Shown: positions 17,580 through 25,948 of the stretch, piece after piece
Layout of the letters: each line of letters begins with the position of its first letter
Numbering within the stretch: the first letter of the stretch is position 1
Source: Gordoniibacillus chartarius
GTDB taxonomy: Bacteria; Bacillota; Bacilli; Paenibacillales; NBRC-103111
Length of the DNA: 64,000 nucleotides
Assembly: GCF_042432825.1 (NCBI RefSeq)
Contig: NZ_JBHLWN010000019.1
Span: forward strand, 1-64,000
Direction: 5' to 3'
Made by a program: the position numbers and the translations under genes
Notes under the pieces: model-generated
Seen by the model: the letters and a program-made list of their open reading frames with translations, nothing else
Database searches by the model: none
What the model was told of the DNA's origin: nothing

Positions 17580-19747
17580 TCGCTAAGGGATTGGAAGTTG
17601 TGTTGTCTGGAAAAACGGGGCCCCGCCCGCTCTTCAGGGACCTGTCGCTGACGCTCGAAGACAGACAAATTACGCTGCTTGTCGGAGTGACCGGATCGGG
17701 TAAATCGACACTGCTTGATGCGCTGTCCGGGCTGCGTCCGCTGGATAAAGGTACGGTGGAGATTGACGGGCTGCCGCTTTGGACTAAGGGGAAGCGCGTC
17801 AACCGGGACGCGAACCGAAAGCTGGGGGCGGTGTTTCAGCAGCCGGAGCAGGGGCTGTTCGCGCCTACCGTGCGCAAGGAGCTGCAATACACGCTGCGGC
17901 CCTTATCGCTCCCGAGTGACGCTGCCGAGCAGCGGATCGCCGAAGCGCTTCGCACGGTGGAGCTGCCGCCCGGCATTCTGGAGCGCTCTCCGTTCCTGCT
18001 CAGCACGGGACAGCAGCGGCGGGTCGTCCTGGCGTCCGCCGATGCTGCGAAGCCGTCCTGGCTGTTCCTGGACGAGCCGACGGCGGCGCTCGATCCGGCC
18101 GGCGCAGCGGCGGTGACGCGCTGGCTGACGAGGCTGCGCGCCGAAATCGGCTGCGGCATGGTCGTGGCTACGCACGATCTGGATACGTTCCTGCCGCTGG
18201 CCGACCGCGTGCTTGTGCTGGAGGGCGGCGCGCTTGCCGCCGACGCGTCACCGGCCGAGCTGGCTGCGCGGCCGGAGCTGCTGCTGCAGGCCGGCGTCGG
18301 GCTGCCGGCCTATATCGAGACCGCTGTGCTGCTGCGCCATGCGGGGATTGCCGCCGCCGCGACCCCGTCGGCGGCAGAGCTCGCCGAAGCGATTGGCTGC
18401 GCGATACAAAGCGCCAGCCGCTCGCCGGCTGCGGGCGCAGTTGCACTCCTTGATTCTGCCGCAGAGGGTCAAGCAGGCGCGGAAGCGCAGCCGCAAGGGA
18501 TTGGGCAGGAGCGGATAGTCTGGCGCGAGGCGGCTCGAAATCGGGAAGCGGGGCGCGTTGCAGTGCGGGAGAAACGAGCGGAGTGCGATGTAGAGCTGAA
18601 GAGGGAAGCGGACGCTGTGCAGGCGGGGACAAAGCACGACGCGGAGCAGGCGAAGATAGAGCTCGATACAGCGCCAGCGGGGAAAAAGTACGATGCGGAG
18701 CAGGCGAGGACAGAGTACGATGCGGCGCAGGCGGGGACTGAGCTCGATGCAGCACAAGCGGGGACAGAGTACGATGCAGCGAAGGCGGGGACAGAGTACG
18801 ATGCGGCGCAAGCGGGGACAGAGTACGATGCGGCGCATGTGGGGACTGAGCTCGATGCGGAGCAGGCGAGGACAGAGTACGATGCAGCGAAGACGGGGAC
18901 AGAGTACGATGCGGCGCAGAAGCGGGTGTCGGAATGTGCTGCAGCGCTCGAACAGCCGGACATGGCAGGGCCGACTCTGGGGCGGCCGTTCTGGAAAGCG
19001 CCGCAAGACGCGTTGGAGCGGCTCGATCCGCGTGCGAAGTGGCTGTTCCTCGTACTGGTTACAAGCGGAATTATGCTGCAGCGGACGTGGGCGGGCTTGG
19101 CTTGGAGTGCTGCGGGAGCAATTGTACTCTCCCTCGCAGTACGGTTCCCGCTTCATCGCTATAGCAAGCTCTGGGCCGGCTATTTGCTCGTTACAGGCAT
19201 TTCTATGGCGCTGGCCGGCGCGCAGTGGGGAGAACTGTTTCGGGGAGAGCCGGGGTGGTTCTCGTCGGAGCATGCGCTCGCGACGGCGTTGTCGGTTTTG
19301 CGTTTTCCGCCTGCGATCGTACTGGGGCTGCTGTTCGCGCGAACGACGAGTCCGATGCAGGTTAAGCGCGGGCTTGAGCAATCGCTCGGACGGATAGCTC
19401 CGCTGCGTGTTCCGGTAGAGCTGCTGACGTTTTGCACGGCCATGCTGTTTCGCTTCGTTCCGCTGCTCACCGGTCTATGGGAGCGCTTCTCCCGCATCGT
19501 CCGGATGCGCGGCAAATCGCGGGCGAAGCCCGGCTCCGTCGGCGTCCGGGACGTGCCTGCCGTCTTGACGCCGCTGCTCGTTACATCGTTTCAGCTCGCC
19601 GAGCAGCTGGCCGATGCCGTCGAGGCGCGCGGCTATGTGCTTGGCCAAACGAGGACCTCGAGCGTAAGGCTAAAGCTGAGCCCTGCCGATTGGTGGACGA
19701 TGCTCATCGGTACGGGATTGCTGATCGGATTGATTTTGCTGGGATAG
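17570..19747 (+). CDS. ECF ATPase (A2) fused to transmembrane T subunit via a 9-residue repeat linker
   Basis: A 725-residue fusion. Residues ~1-235 are an ABC ATPase: Walker A GVTGSGKST at 39-47, FQQPEQGLF Q-loop, signature LSTGQQ (LSGGQ is normal), Walker B LFLDEPTAALDP and VATHDLD with the switch His. An Ala-rich stretch leads to a low-complexity linker (residues ~355-452) of about eleven 9-residue units like YDAAQAGTE. Residues ~475-725 are an EcfT-type membrane domain with several helices and the conserved VEARGY coupling motif near 695. A and T are normally separate genes. With BioY this would be a complete biotin ECF importer; GTG/ATG start at 17570 overlaps the upstream gene. Confidence 0.85.
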   Translation: MPIIAKGLEVVLSGKTGPRPLFRDLSLTLEDRQITLLVGVTGSGKSTLLDALSGLRPLDKGTVEIDGLPLWTKGKRVNRDANRKLGAVFQQPEQGLFAPTVRKELQYTLRPLSLPSDAAEQRIAEALRTVELPPGILERSPFLLSTGQQRRVVLASADAAKPSWLFLDEPTAALDPAGAAAVTRWLTRLRAEIGCGMVVATHDLDTFLPLADRVLVLEGGALAADASPAELAARPELLLQAGVGLPAYIETAVLLRHAGIAAAATPSAAELAEAIGCAIQSASRSPAAGAVALLDSAAEGQAGAEAQPQGIGQERIVWREAARNREAGRVAVREKRAECDVELKREADAVQAGTKHDAEQAKIELDTAPAGKKYDAEQARTEYDAAQAGTELDAAQAGTEYDAAKAGTEYDAAQAGTEYDAAHVGTELDAEQARTEYDAAKTGTEYDAAQKRVSECAAALEQPDMAGPTLGRPFWKAPQDALERLDPRAKWLFLVLVTSGIMLQRTWAGLAWSAAGAIVLSLAVRFPLHRYSKLWAGYLLVTGISMALAGAQWGELFRGEPGWFSSEHALATALSVLRFPPAIVLGLLFARTTSPMQVKRGLEQSLGRIAPLRVPVELLTFCTAMLFRFVPLLTGLWERFSRIVRMRGKSRAKPGSVGVRDVPAVLTPLLVTSFQLAEQLADAVEARGYVLGQTRTSSVRLKLSPADWWTMLIGTGLLIGLILLG
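18632..18923 (+). repeat. 27-bp in-frame minisatellite in ECF fusion linker
   Basis: About eleven imperfect copies of a 27-bp unit (TACGATGCGGCGCAGGCGGG followed by ACAGAG) encode YDAAQAGTE-like nonamers. The length is a multiple of three, so copy-number change would keep the frame. Long complementary open frames on the minus strand arise from this composition and are not genes. Confidence 0.9.
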
Positions 19748-19762
19748 GGTGGGGGAAGCCGT

Positions 19763-20194
19763 ATGGAAAGGACCGTTAAGCTGAGGGGACATCACTTGCT
19801 GTGCATGCTGGGCTATCGGGGGATGGGATATTCGCCCGCTTATGCGGAGAACATGTCGGCCGTACATGAGAGGCTGCGTGCAAAACCGGGGACGGAGATC
19901 GAGCTGGTTGCGGGGCCGGACGACCTGTGCGTCTGTTTTCCGGCGGACAAGCCGTACCATTGCGATGCCGATTCGGTTCATCGTAAGGACGCATTGGTGC
20001 TCGCGCACCTCGGCTTCAAGCTGGGCGAGACGATGCCGTGGGCGGAGGTGCTGCGCAGGGTGGCGGAGCGGGTCCGCCCGGAACATATTCCGCAGTGGTG
20101 TGCGACTTGTCCGTGGCTGTCCTACGGGGTATGCGAGGAAGGTGTGCGCATCGTGAAAGATGGAGGCGGGCTGCGGGAGCTGCCGGAAGCGTGA
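19763..20194 (+). CDS. DUF1284 cysteine-rich protein
   Basis: A 143-residue protein opening VKLRGHHLLCMLGYRGMGYS, the hallmark of DUF1284, followed by conserved cysteines (DDLCVCF, YHCDAD, WCATCPWLSYGVC). The Cys pattern suggests a metal or iron-sulfur centre, though no function is established. It starts 15 nt after the ECF fusion with GGTGGGGGAAG before ATG 19763, so it likely shares that transcript. Whether it has any part in biotin metabolism is unknown. Confidence 0.8.
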   Translation: MERTVKLRGHHLLCMLGYRGMGYSPAYAENMSAVHERLRAKPGTEIELVAGPDDLCVCFPADKPYHCDADSVHRKDALVLAHLGFKLGETMPWAEVLRRVAERVRPEHIPQWCATCPWLSYGVCEEGVRIVKDGGGLRELPEA

Positions 20195-20285
20195 TTTTAC
20201 ATAAAAGTAACATGGTTCGGGTTGAATAATTATGCAACTAGGTGTATATTTATAAGTGTAAATCCGACTTGGAAGGTGAAGCCCC

Positions 20286-20579
20286 GTGATTATCGCTTAT
20301 GAATATAGTACGCCTACGAATGAACAAATGACACGGCTCGGCTGGCCGGCAGGCCATATCCAGCAAAGCATCTCCGACGTATCCGTAGTCGCATACGACG
20401 GCGAAGAGCCGGTCGGCTTCGGCTACGTAACGGCAACTGACGGTACCGGAGCAAGCAGCTGCTGTATACAAGTCCATCCGGACTACGCCGCGCGGCAGAT
20501 CGACGCCAATATCCGCAAGCTGCTGCTCGTGCGCAGCATGAAAATGAAACAGCCTCAAGCCGTGTGCGAGGTAAGCTGA
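20286..20579 (+). CDS. Short GNAT-like protein
   Basis: A 97-residue protein starting with GTG 20286, preceded by GGAAGGTGAA. The middle (VVAYDGEEPVGFGYVTATDGTGASSCCIQVHPDYAARQIDANIRKLLLVRSM) follows the beta-strand pattern and 'V.P.Y....' acetyl-CoA loop of GNAT enzymes, but the usual ~140 residues and the C-terminal helix-strand are lacking. It could be a minimal or truncated acetyltransferase, or a GNAT-fold protein without catalysis. A hairpin with T-run follows. Confidence 0.55.
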   Translation: MIIAYEYSTPTNEQMTRLGWPAGHIQQSISDVSVVAYDGEEPVGFGYVTATDGTGASSCCIQVHPDYAARQIDANIRKLLLVRSMKMKQPQAVCEVS

Positions 20580-20640
20580 TTCGGCGCGTGACGGGAAGAC
20601 GGCTCATCGCTGCTGGAAAATAGCTCCGCGTTTCAAATGA

Positions 20641-20688
20641 AAAAGCTTCCAGTCCTATTGTGAAAGTGGGGGAATGGAAGCTTCTTTT
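20641..20688 (+). terminator. Terminator after the GNAT-like gene
   Basis: AAAAGCTTCCA and TGGAAGCTTCTTTT pair across a 24-nt loop, ending in a T-rich tail. The symmetrical A/T flanks make it potentially bidirectional. Confidence 0.6.
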
Positions 20689-20689
20689 A

Positions 20690-21519
20690 CTGTATTGCGA
20701 AATGTTAAACCGCACTTTCCTGTGTACAATGAAAATAAAGTGCTGAGGAGAAACGCCGAAGTTTTTTATAGATTTTGCAATGGATATGGAAGTGAAAGGT
20801 TCATTGCGACCTGAAATCTTCATCGGAGTGGGAGCGGCCTGGTGCCATTACAAGCAACAGCGGCTTTGCGGCGGGGAAAAGAGAGGTCCGGCGAGGCGCT
20901 GTTCCTGAACCGGCGAAGCTATGGTCGGAGTTCAACTTGGTCAATGCCGGTAAATGTGTGTGTGCTTATACGTGCGAGTGCAAATGCTGGTTTGTGTTCG
21001 TAGCTTGGGGAGAGAGCCCGGCGTAGACCCTCCAAAGCGGACTCTCAGTCCGCTATTGTTGTAATCATGAGCCGTTTCAATGAAATAGCGGTACGGCAGG
21101 GCGTTAAATTTGGACAAATGCCGATTTTCAGCCTCTCTCACGCCGAGTTTGGCAAAATAGATCCCTGAAAATCCGCTATTCCTTATCAACGGCTCAAATC
21201 GGCGGAATTAACGACTTGTAAGTCCGTTGTCTGGAAGCCTACGTCTGACTATGGAGTCGGAAGGGCCATCGAATCATGCCTCACTCCGGTAAAGTTGTAC
21301 TTTATTTTACTCATTTGAGTAAGTGAAGCGGCAGTTCATTTCGAAAAATGATCAGGGTCCGCTTCACGCAGCTCGTCTAATACCCGCCTCTACGGACGGC
21401 AGAACCGAAGGTTTAATGCCGCTTCGTCGTTCGGGTAATTGGCTTGTAGACGATCTTAACCGCACTACATCACGTATTACAATTCCGCAATAACCTCCGA
21501 CCACACCTCCGATTAAGCC
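20690..21519. other. Gene-free palindrome-rich intergenic region
   Basis: About 830 nt with no frame I can support. It contains AGCGGACT-CTC-AGTCCGCT (21036-21054), ACTCA-TT-TGAGT (21309-21320) and a nested hairpin closed by GTGAAGCGG/CCGCTTCAC (21323-21367). A minus-strand frame at 20941-21189 looks protein-like only superficially. The paired palindromes and the recurrence of 'ccgctatt' near 21050 and 21171 suggest a decayed dispersed repeat of the kind seen in Paenibacillus genomes; that is inference. Confidence 0.5.
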
Positions 21520-21649
21520 ACCGCAGCGCACCACCGCATGACACCACCGCACGACACCACCTCATGACACCACCGCACGACACAACCGCACGACACAACC
21601 GCACGACACCACCGCACGACACCACCGCGCAGCACCACCGCACTAAACC
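21520..21649. repeat. 13-bp tandem repeat array at the MFS 3' end
   Basis: Ten contiguous units of ACCGCACGACACC or close variants. The last unit contains the stop codon (21643-21645) of the minus-strand MFS gene, so the array abuts and slightly enters the coding end. It replaces any visible terminator for that gene. Confidence 0.9.
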
Positions 21650-22989
21650 GCCTGCCGCTCCTCCTCCGGATCCCGCACGGCCGTAACGAGCAGCACCGAG
21701 GCCAGCGCAACGAGGCTGCCGATCAGGCCATAGGTGAACAGACTGTGCATGCCGCTTAGCACCGTCTGCGCATCGTCCCCATGCTCGGAGACGAACATGC
21801 CCATCAGCGTCACGCCGACGGCGGTACCGATGTTGCGGGCGAACATTTGCATCGAGCTCGACAAGCCCTTCTGATCGGGAGCGACGAGCTGCTGCGCGCC
21901 GATCATACAGACGGTGAACAGCATACCGAAGGCAAGCCCCTGCACCGTCATGCCGGCGAAGGCGTACCAGAATCCGAGCGTCCCCTTCACGAACCAGAAC
22001 CAAACTCCCGACACGACAAGCGTGGCGTTGCCGATCAGCAGGAGGGGGCGATACCCGTACTTCAAAATCCATTTGCCCGCCGGTACCGCCACCGCCATCC
22101 AGCCCGCCGACATGCCGAGCAGCGCGACCCCGCTAAGAAACAGCGAATACCCCGAATGCTGCAGGAACAGCGGCACGTACGTCGAAGCGCCGAACATCGC
22201 CGCGCACGACAGGAACGTGACGGTAATCATGCCGGCGACAGGCCGGTTGCGAAACAGCTGCAGCGGCACAATCGGCGACGCATGCTTGCGCTCGAACAAG
22301 AAAAACGCCGCAAGAAACAGCACCCCGCCCAAGCCGAGCAGCCAGCGCCCCGACTCCGAAACGGTAACCGCCAGCAGCATGGAGACGCCGAGGGCGAACA
22401 GCAGCGCACCGAACCAGTCCACCTTGGCCGGCTTCGGCTGGTACACTTCCTTGTAAGGCAGCAAAGTGAGGAGGCAAATCAAGCAAACCGGGACGTTGAC
22501 GTAAAAAATCCAGCGCCAGCTCGTATACGTGACGAACAGCGAGCCGAGGAGCGGCGCGATAATCGCGGAAATGCCCCACATCGAGGTGAAGAACGCCTGG
22601 ATGCGTCCCCTCTGCGCAACGGAAAACAAGTCGCCGGCGATGATCGCCGGGAATGGCATCATAAAGCCGGCGCCCGCGCCCTGAACGACCCGGTACAGCA
22701 CGAGCTGCAGCATCGTGTTGGCCGTTCCGCATAGCAGCGAGCCGAGGAGGAAGATGACGATGCCCGCCCCGTACACCCGTTTGCGCCCGAACATGTCGGA
22801 CAGCCTGCCTGCAATCGGCGATAGCACCGTCGAAGCGATCATATACGAGGCGAAGCTCCACGCATACAGCGACATGCCGCCGAGCTCGCGGGTAATGGTC
22901 GGCATCGTCGTATTGACGATGGTCGTATCCAAAGAAGCGGTAAGAATGGCGAGAATGATGCTGACCATAACCCAGATGCGGTGTTTCAT
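21643..22989 (-). CDS. DHA2-type MFS drug exporter
   Basis: A 448-residue MFS protein with the DHA2/EmrB hallmarks: LDTTIVNTTMPTI in helix 1 (motif D1), GRLSDMFGRKRVYGAG (motif A) after helix 2, and RVVQGAGAGFMMP in helix 4. Length fits a 12-14 helix transporter. ATG 22989 is preceded by AGGAttt on the minus strand. The gene ends in the 13-bp array. It is divergent from the AsnC-type regulator at 23120, which may or may not control it. The substrate cannot be inferred. Confidence 0.9.
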   Translation of the reverse strand: MKHRIWVMVSIILAILTASLDTTIVNTTMPTITRELGGMSLYAWSFASYMIASTVLSPIAGRLSDMFGRKRVYGAGIVIFLLGSLLCGTANTMLQLVLYRVVQGAGAGFMMPFPAIIAGDLFSVAQRGRIQAFFTSMWGISAIIAPLLGSLFVTYTSWRWIFYVNVPVCLICLLTLLPYKEVYQPKPAKVDWFGALLFALGVSMLLAVTVSESGRWLLGLGGVLFLAAFFLFERKHASPIVPLQLFRNRPVAGMITVTFLSCAAMFGASTYVPLFLQHSGYSLFLSGVALLGMSAGWMAVAVPAGKWILKYGYRPLLLIGNATLVVSGVWFWFVKGTLGFWYAFAGMTVQGLAFGMLFTVCMIGAQQLVAPDQKGLSSSMQMFARNIGTAVGVTLMGMFVSEHGDDAQTVLSGMHSLFTYGLIGSLVALASVLLVTAVRDPEEERQAV

Positions 22990-23119
22990 GAAATCCTCCG
23001 TTGTCGTATAAGGTAGTTTTTCCTAATTATCTCCAAACTCGGCCTGCCCGTCAAAATTCATTGAACTGGGACACCCGTTAGGTGTAAACTGTTTTTATAT
23101 TCTCAAGGAGGCCCAGAAC

Positions 23120-23611
23120 ATGACCGAATTTAAGCTGAAGATTCTCGAATTGCTCAAGGAGGATGCGCGTCGCTCCCCTGCTTTGATTGCGACCATGCTG
23201 GGCGCGGCGGAAGCCGAGGTGGCGGAGGCCATCAAAGAAATGGAAGCGGATCATACCATTGTCAAATACGCGACCGTGGTGAACTGGAGCAAGATCGAGG
23301 ACGAGAAAGTCGATGCGCTGATCGAAGTGCAAATTACGCCGGAGCGCGGCCGCGGGTTCGAGGGCATCGCCGAGCGTATTTATTTATATCCGGAAGTGAA
23401 GTCGGTATATCTCATGTCCGGCGCGTATGATTTGGCGGTCGAGGTGGAAGGGCGCAACCTGAAGGAAGTCGCCGCCTTCGTCTCCAACAAGCTGTCGCCG
23501 ATTGAAAGCGTACTGTCGACGAAGACTCATTTCATTTTGAAAAAATACAAACAGGACGGCATCATTTTCGAAGATCACGAGGACGATCACCGGATGCCGA
23601 TTTCTCCGTGA
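23120..23611 (+). CDS. Lrp/AsnC-family transcriptional regulator
   Basis: A 163-residue regulator: an N-terminal winged-helix region (LKILELLKEDARRSPALIATMLGAAEAEV) and a C-terminal RAM effector domain (EVQITPERGRGFEGIAERI, VKSVYLMSGAYDLAVEVEG). AGGAGG lies 8 nt upstream of ATG 23120. It is followed after 13 nt by an aminotransferase gene, the common Bacilli pairing in which the regulator senses an amino acid and controls the enzyme. The effector is not readable from sequence. Confidence 0.92.
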   Translation: MTEFKLKILELLKEDARRSPALIATMLGAAEAEVAEAIKEMEADHTIVKYATVVNWSKIEDEKVDALIEVQITPERGRGFEGIAERIYLYPEVKSVYLMSGAYDLAVEVEGRNLKEVAAFVSNKLSPIESVLSTKTHFILKKYKQDGIIFEDHEDDHRMPISP

Positions 23612-23624
23612 AGGGTGAGCGAGC

Positions 23625-24818
23625 ATGGGGCAAGAAGGAACAGATGTAAAATCGAAATCGATGAGCGATTACTTGGCTCCGCTGGTGCGGGACATTCAGC
23701 CGTCGGGTATCCGGAAGTTTTTTGACCTGGTCAGCGGATCGAAGGACATTATTTCGCTCGGCGTGGGCGAGCCGGACTTCTCCACGCCATGGCACGTGCG
23801 CGAAGCGGTCGTGTTATCGCTGGAGCGGGGCAAGACGAAATATACGCCGAACAGCGGAATTCCGGAACTACGGGAAGCGATCGCTGAATATCTATATACT
23901 AATTTCCATACACCATATGAACCGAAGGATGAAGTGCTCGTTACGGTAGGCGGCAGCGAGGCGATCGACCTTGCGCTGCGGGCGCTCATTACGCCGGGGG
24001 ACGAAATTCTCATCCCTGAGCCGTGCTACATTTCATATTCCCCGATCGTTACGATCGGCGGCGGCAAGGCGGTCGGCATCGAAACGAGCGCGAAGCATAA
24101 CTTCAAGCTGCAGGCGAGCGAGCTGGAAGCGGCAATTACGCCTCGTTCTAAGGTGCTCATTCTCTGCTATCCGAGCAACCCGACCGGCGGCATCATGACC
24201 CGCGAAGATTTGCTCCCGCTTGTAGAAGTGATCCAGAAGCACGATTTGCTCGTGATTTCGGATGAGATCTATGCAGAGCTGACCTACGGCACGAAGCATA
24301 CGAGTATTGCCTCGCTGCCCGGCATGCGCGACCGCACCATTCTCGTCAGCGGCTTCTCGAAGGCATTCGCCATGACCGGCTGGCGGATGGGCTACGCTTG
24401 CGGACACCGTGAGATTATTTCGGCCATGCTGAAGATTCATCAGTATACGGTCATGTGCGCTCCGACGATGGGGCAGGTAGCGGCTTTGGAGGCTTTGCGC
24501 AACGGGATGGAGGAGAAGGACCGGATGGTCGAGTCCTACAACCAGCGGCGCCGGCTGGTCGTGAAGGGCTTCCGGGACATCGGGCTTGACTGCCACGAAC
24601 CGGAGGGGGCGTTCTATGCGTTCCCGTCCATTCAGAAGACCGGGCTTACCTCGGATGAATTCGCCCAGCGGCTGCTCGTGGAAGCGAAGGTTGCGGCGGT
24701 GCCGGGACACGTGTTCGGACGCGGCGGCGAAGGCTTCCTGCGCTGCTCTTACGCATATTCGGTCAGTCAGCTGAACGAAGCGCTGGAGCGCATTTCCGGG
24801 TTCTTGTCCAAATTGTAA
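23625..24818 (+). CDS. Class I/II aminotransferase (PatA/AlaA-like)
   Basis: A 397-residue fold-type I PLP enzyme with SLGVGEPDFSTP near residue 46, NPTGG near 187, and the PLP lysine K246 in SGFSKAFAMTGWRMGY. These fit the subgroup I-gamma aminotransferases annotated as PatA or aspartate/alanine aminotransferase. Paired and probably co-transcribed with the Lrp/AsnC gene 13 nt upstream. The exact amino donor is uncertain. The first residues (MGQEGTDVKSKS) are variable, and an internal start at MSDYLAPL is possible. Confidence 0.9.
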   Translation: MGQEGTDVKSKSMSDYLAPLVRDIQPSGIRKFFDLVSGSKDIISLGVGEPDFSTPWHVREAVVLSLERGKTKYTPNSGIPELREAIAEYLYTNFHTPYEPKDEVLVTVGGSEAIDLALRALITPGDEILIPEPCYISYSPIVTIGGGKAVGIETSAKHNFKLQASELEAAITPRSKVLILCYPSNPTGGIMTREDLLPLVEVIQKHDLLVISDEIYAELTYGTKHTSIASLPGMRDRTILVSGFSKAFAMTGWRMGYACGHREIISAMLKIHQYTVMCAPTMGQVAALEALRNGMEEKDRMVESYNQRRRLVVKGFRDIGLDCHEPEGAFYAFPSIQKTGLTSDEFAQRLLVEAKVAAVPGHVFGRGGEGFLRCSYAYSVSQLNEALERISGFLSKL

Positions 24819-24909
24819 AAAAACGTGAAAAAAGTTATTTTCAATCTGAGCAAAAGCTGATATCTTATAAGTAGGATAGACGGCGTGTAACCGAGAAGGG
24901 GGTCAGGAC

Positions 24910-25173
24910 ATGGCATTTTTGGAATATCAGCTTACCAACTTTCAGCAGCGGCTGCTTGTGCACGAACCCTCTGATAATCGTCGGCTGTTTGCCCGGAAAC
25001 GCAAGTCTAAGGCTCAGCTCGCTCTGGAAGAGGACATTCATTTGCTCCGCTGCAGGCTGGAACAGATGGTCGTCGATGGAAGCACGATGACCTCGGAAGC
25101 CGTCGTTGAAGTCAGCATGCTGCTCGATCGGAAGATTAACGAATATATGAACACAGGGAGGAAGAGCCGGTGA
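24910..25173 (+). CDS. Spo0E-like aspartyl-phosphate phosphatase
   Basis: An 87-residue protein whose C-terminal half (LEEDIHLLRCRLEQMV...VVEVSMLLDRKINEYM, residues ~40-82) is the Spo0E family helical hairpin with the SxxLDxxI-type motif. Family members dephosphorylate Spo0A~P and delay sporulation. The N-terminal ~38 residues are basic and longer than in the minimal members. GAGAAGGGGGTCAGG precedes ATG 24910. The stop codon lies inside the terminator hairpin. Confidence 0.85.
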   Translation: MAFLEYQLTNFQQRLLVHEPSDNRRLFARKRKSKAQLALEEDIHLLRCRLEQMVVDGSTMTSEAVVEVSMLLDRKINEYMNTGRKSR

Positions 25174-25186
25174 GTGCCGGCTTTTT
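25165..25186 (+). terminator. Terminator of Spo0E-like gene
   Basis: AGCCGG-TGAGTG-CCGGCT followed by TTTT; the loop contains the gene's TGA stop. Confidence 0.8.
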
Positions 25187-25225
25187 CTCTGCCATAGAGA
25201 CACATAGCAAGGGAGAGGACTTACG

Positions 25226-25762
25226 TTGAAGGCAAAATGGTCAGTCGTACTGACGGCGCTGCTGCTGGCGGTAAGCCTGCTGGCAGCCGGCTGCGGCAGC
25301 AAGCCGAAAGCGGATGTATCGATTTTCATGATGGGACCTAACGGGTTTCCGCAGGAAGCGGCGGACAAGCTGAAGAACGGGCTTACGGCCGCGGTCGGCG
25401 CTGCGCCGACGATTGCCATTCAAGCGGCGCCGATCTTTTCGCCGGAGCTGATGATCGTTCAGCTGGCTGCGGGCGAGCACGATATCATCGTCCTGCCGCA
25501 TGAGCAGTTTACGAATCTGGCGAAGCAGGGCGGACTCGTTCCTTTGGAAGATCTGGTGAACCGGGACGACTACAAGGCCGGCATTGTGGAATCGGACGAC
25601 AACGGCAAGAAGGAAACGCATTTGTACGGTATTCCGCTGGACGAGTCGAAATGGTTCAAGGATCAAGGGTATAAGGGGCAAGGCCTGACGGCGTTCATCC
25701 CAAGCAACACGAAGCATCTGGACAATGCGAAGAAGCTGATTGCCTTGATGGCGGCCAAGTAG
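25226..25762 (+). CDS. Lipoprotein of unknown function
   Basis: A 178-residue lipoprotein. A basic start and hydrophobic helix end in the lipobox LLAAGC with C23 as the lipidated residue. The mature part (MGPNGFPQEAADKLKNGL..., AAGEHDIIVLPHEQFTNLAKQGGLVPLEDL) looks like one lobe of a periplasmic-binding-type fold but is shorter than a complete binding protein. TTG 25226 follows GGGAGAGGAC by 5 nt. It stands alone between two terminators. No family name is recognised with confidence. Confidence 0.75.
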   Translation: MKAKWSVVLTALLLAVSLLAAGCGSKPKADVSIFMMGPNGFPQEAADKLKNGLTAAVGAAPTIAIQAAPIFSPELMIVQLAAGEHDIIVLPHEQFTNLAKQGGLVPLEDLVNRDDYKAGIVESDDNGKKETHLYGIPLDESKWFKDQGYKGQGLTAFIPSNTKHLDNAKKLIALMAAK

Positions 25763-25775
25763 GCCGTCTTTTTTT
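25750..25775 (+). terminator. Terminator of lipoprotein gene (27-nt copy 1)
   Basis: GGCGGCC-AAGTA-GGCCGTC followed by seven T. It overlaps the final codons and stop. Nearly the same 27-nt string recurs at 27929-27955. Confidence 0.85.
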
Positions 25776-25948
25776 CTTTCTAAAAATAGTAACTTTTTGT
25801 GAACTAACGACAAATTTCGACAGACATCAAATTTTTATTAAGTTAGATTAAGGAAGGCTTGTCATTTCGTATTGACACCGGCTGAACTTTCTGTTTGCAT
25901 CGAAGCTGACATTCAATTATCGAGATGTGAAGAATGGAGTCTACTGCG

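Noticed and set aside
18168..19397. Several long minus- and plus-strand frames antiparallel to the ECF fusion
   Set aside because: They arise from the G+C-rich 27-bp repeats; the forward frame has clear domain motifs.
20314..20823. Minus-strand frame over the GNAT-like gene
   Set aside because: Composition and lack of a start signal mark it as a shadow.
20941..21189. 82-codon minus-strand frame
   Set aside because: It sits in palindromic DNA with no ribosome site; more likely part of a noncoding repeat.
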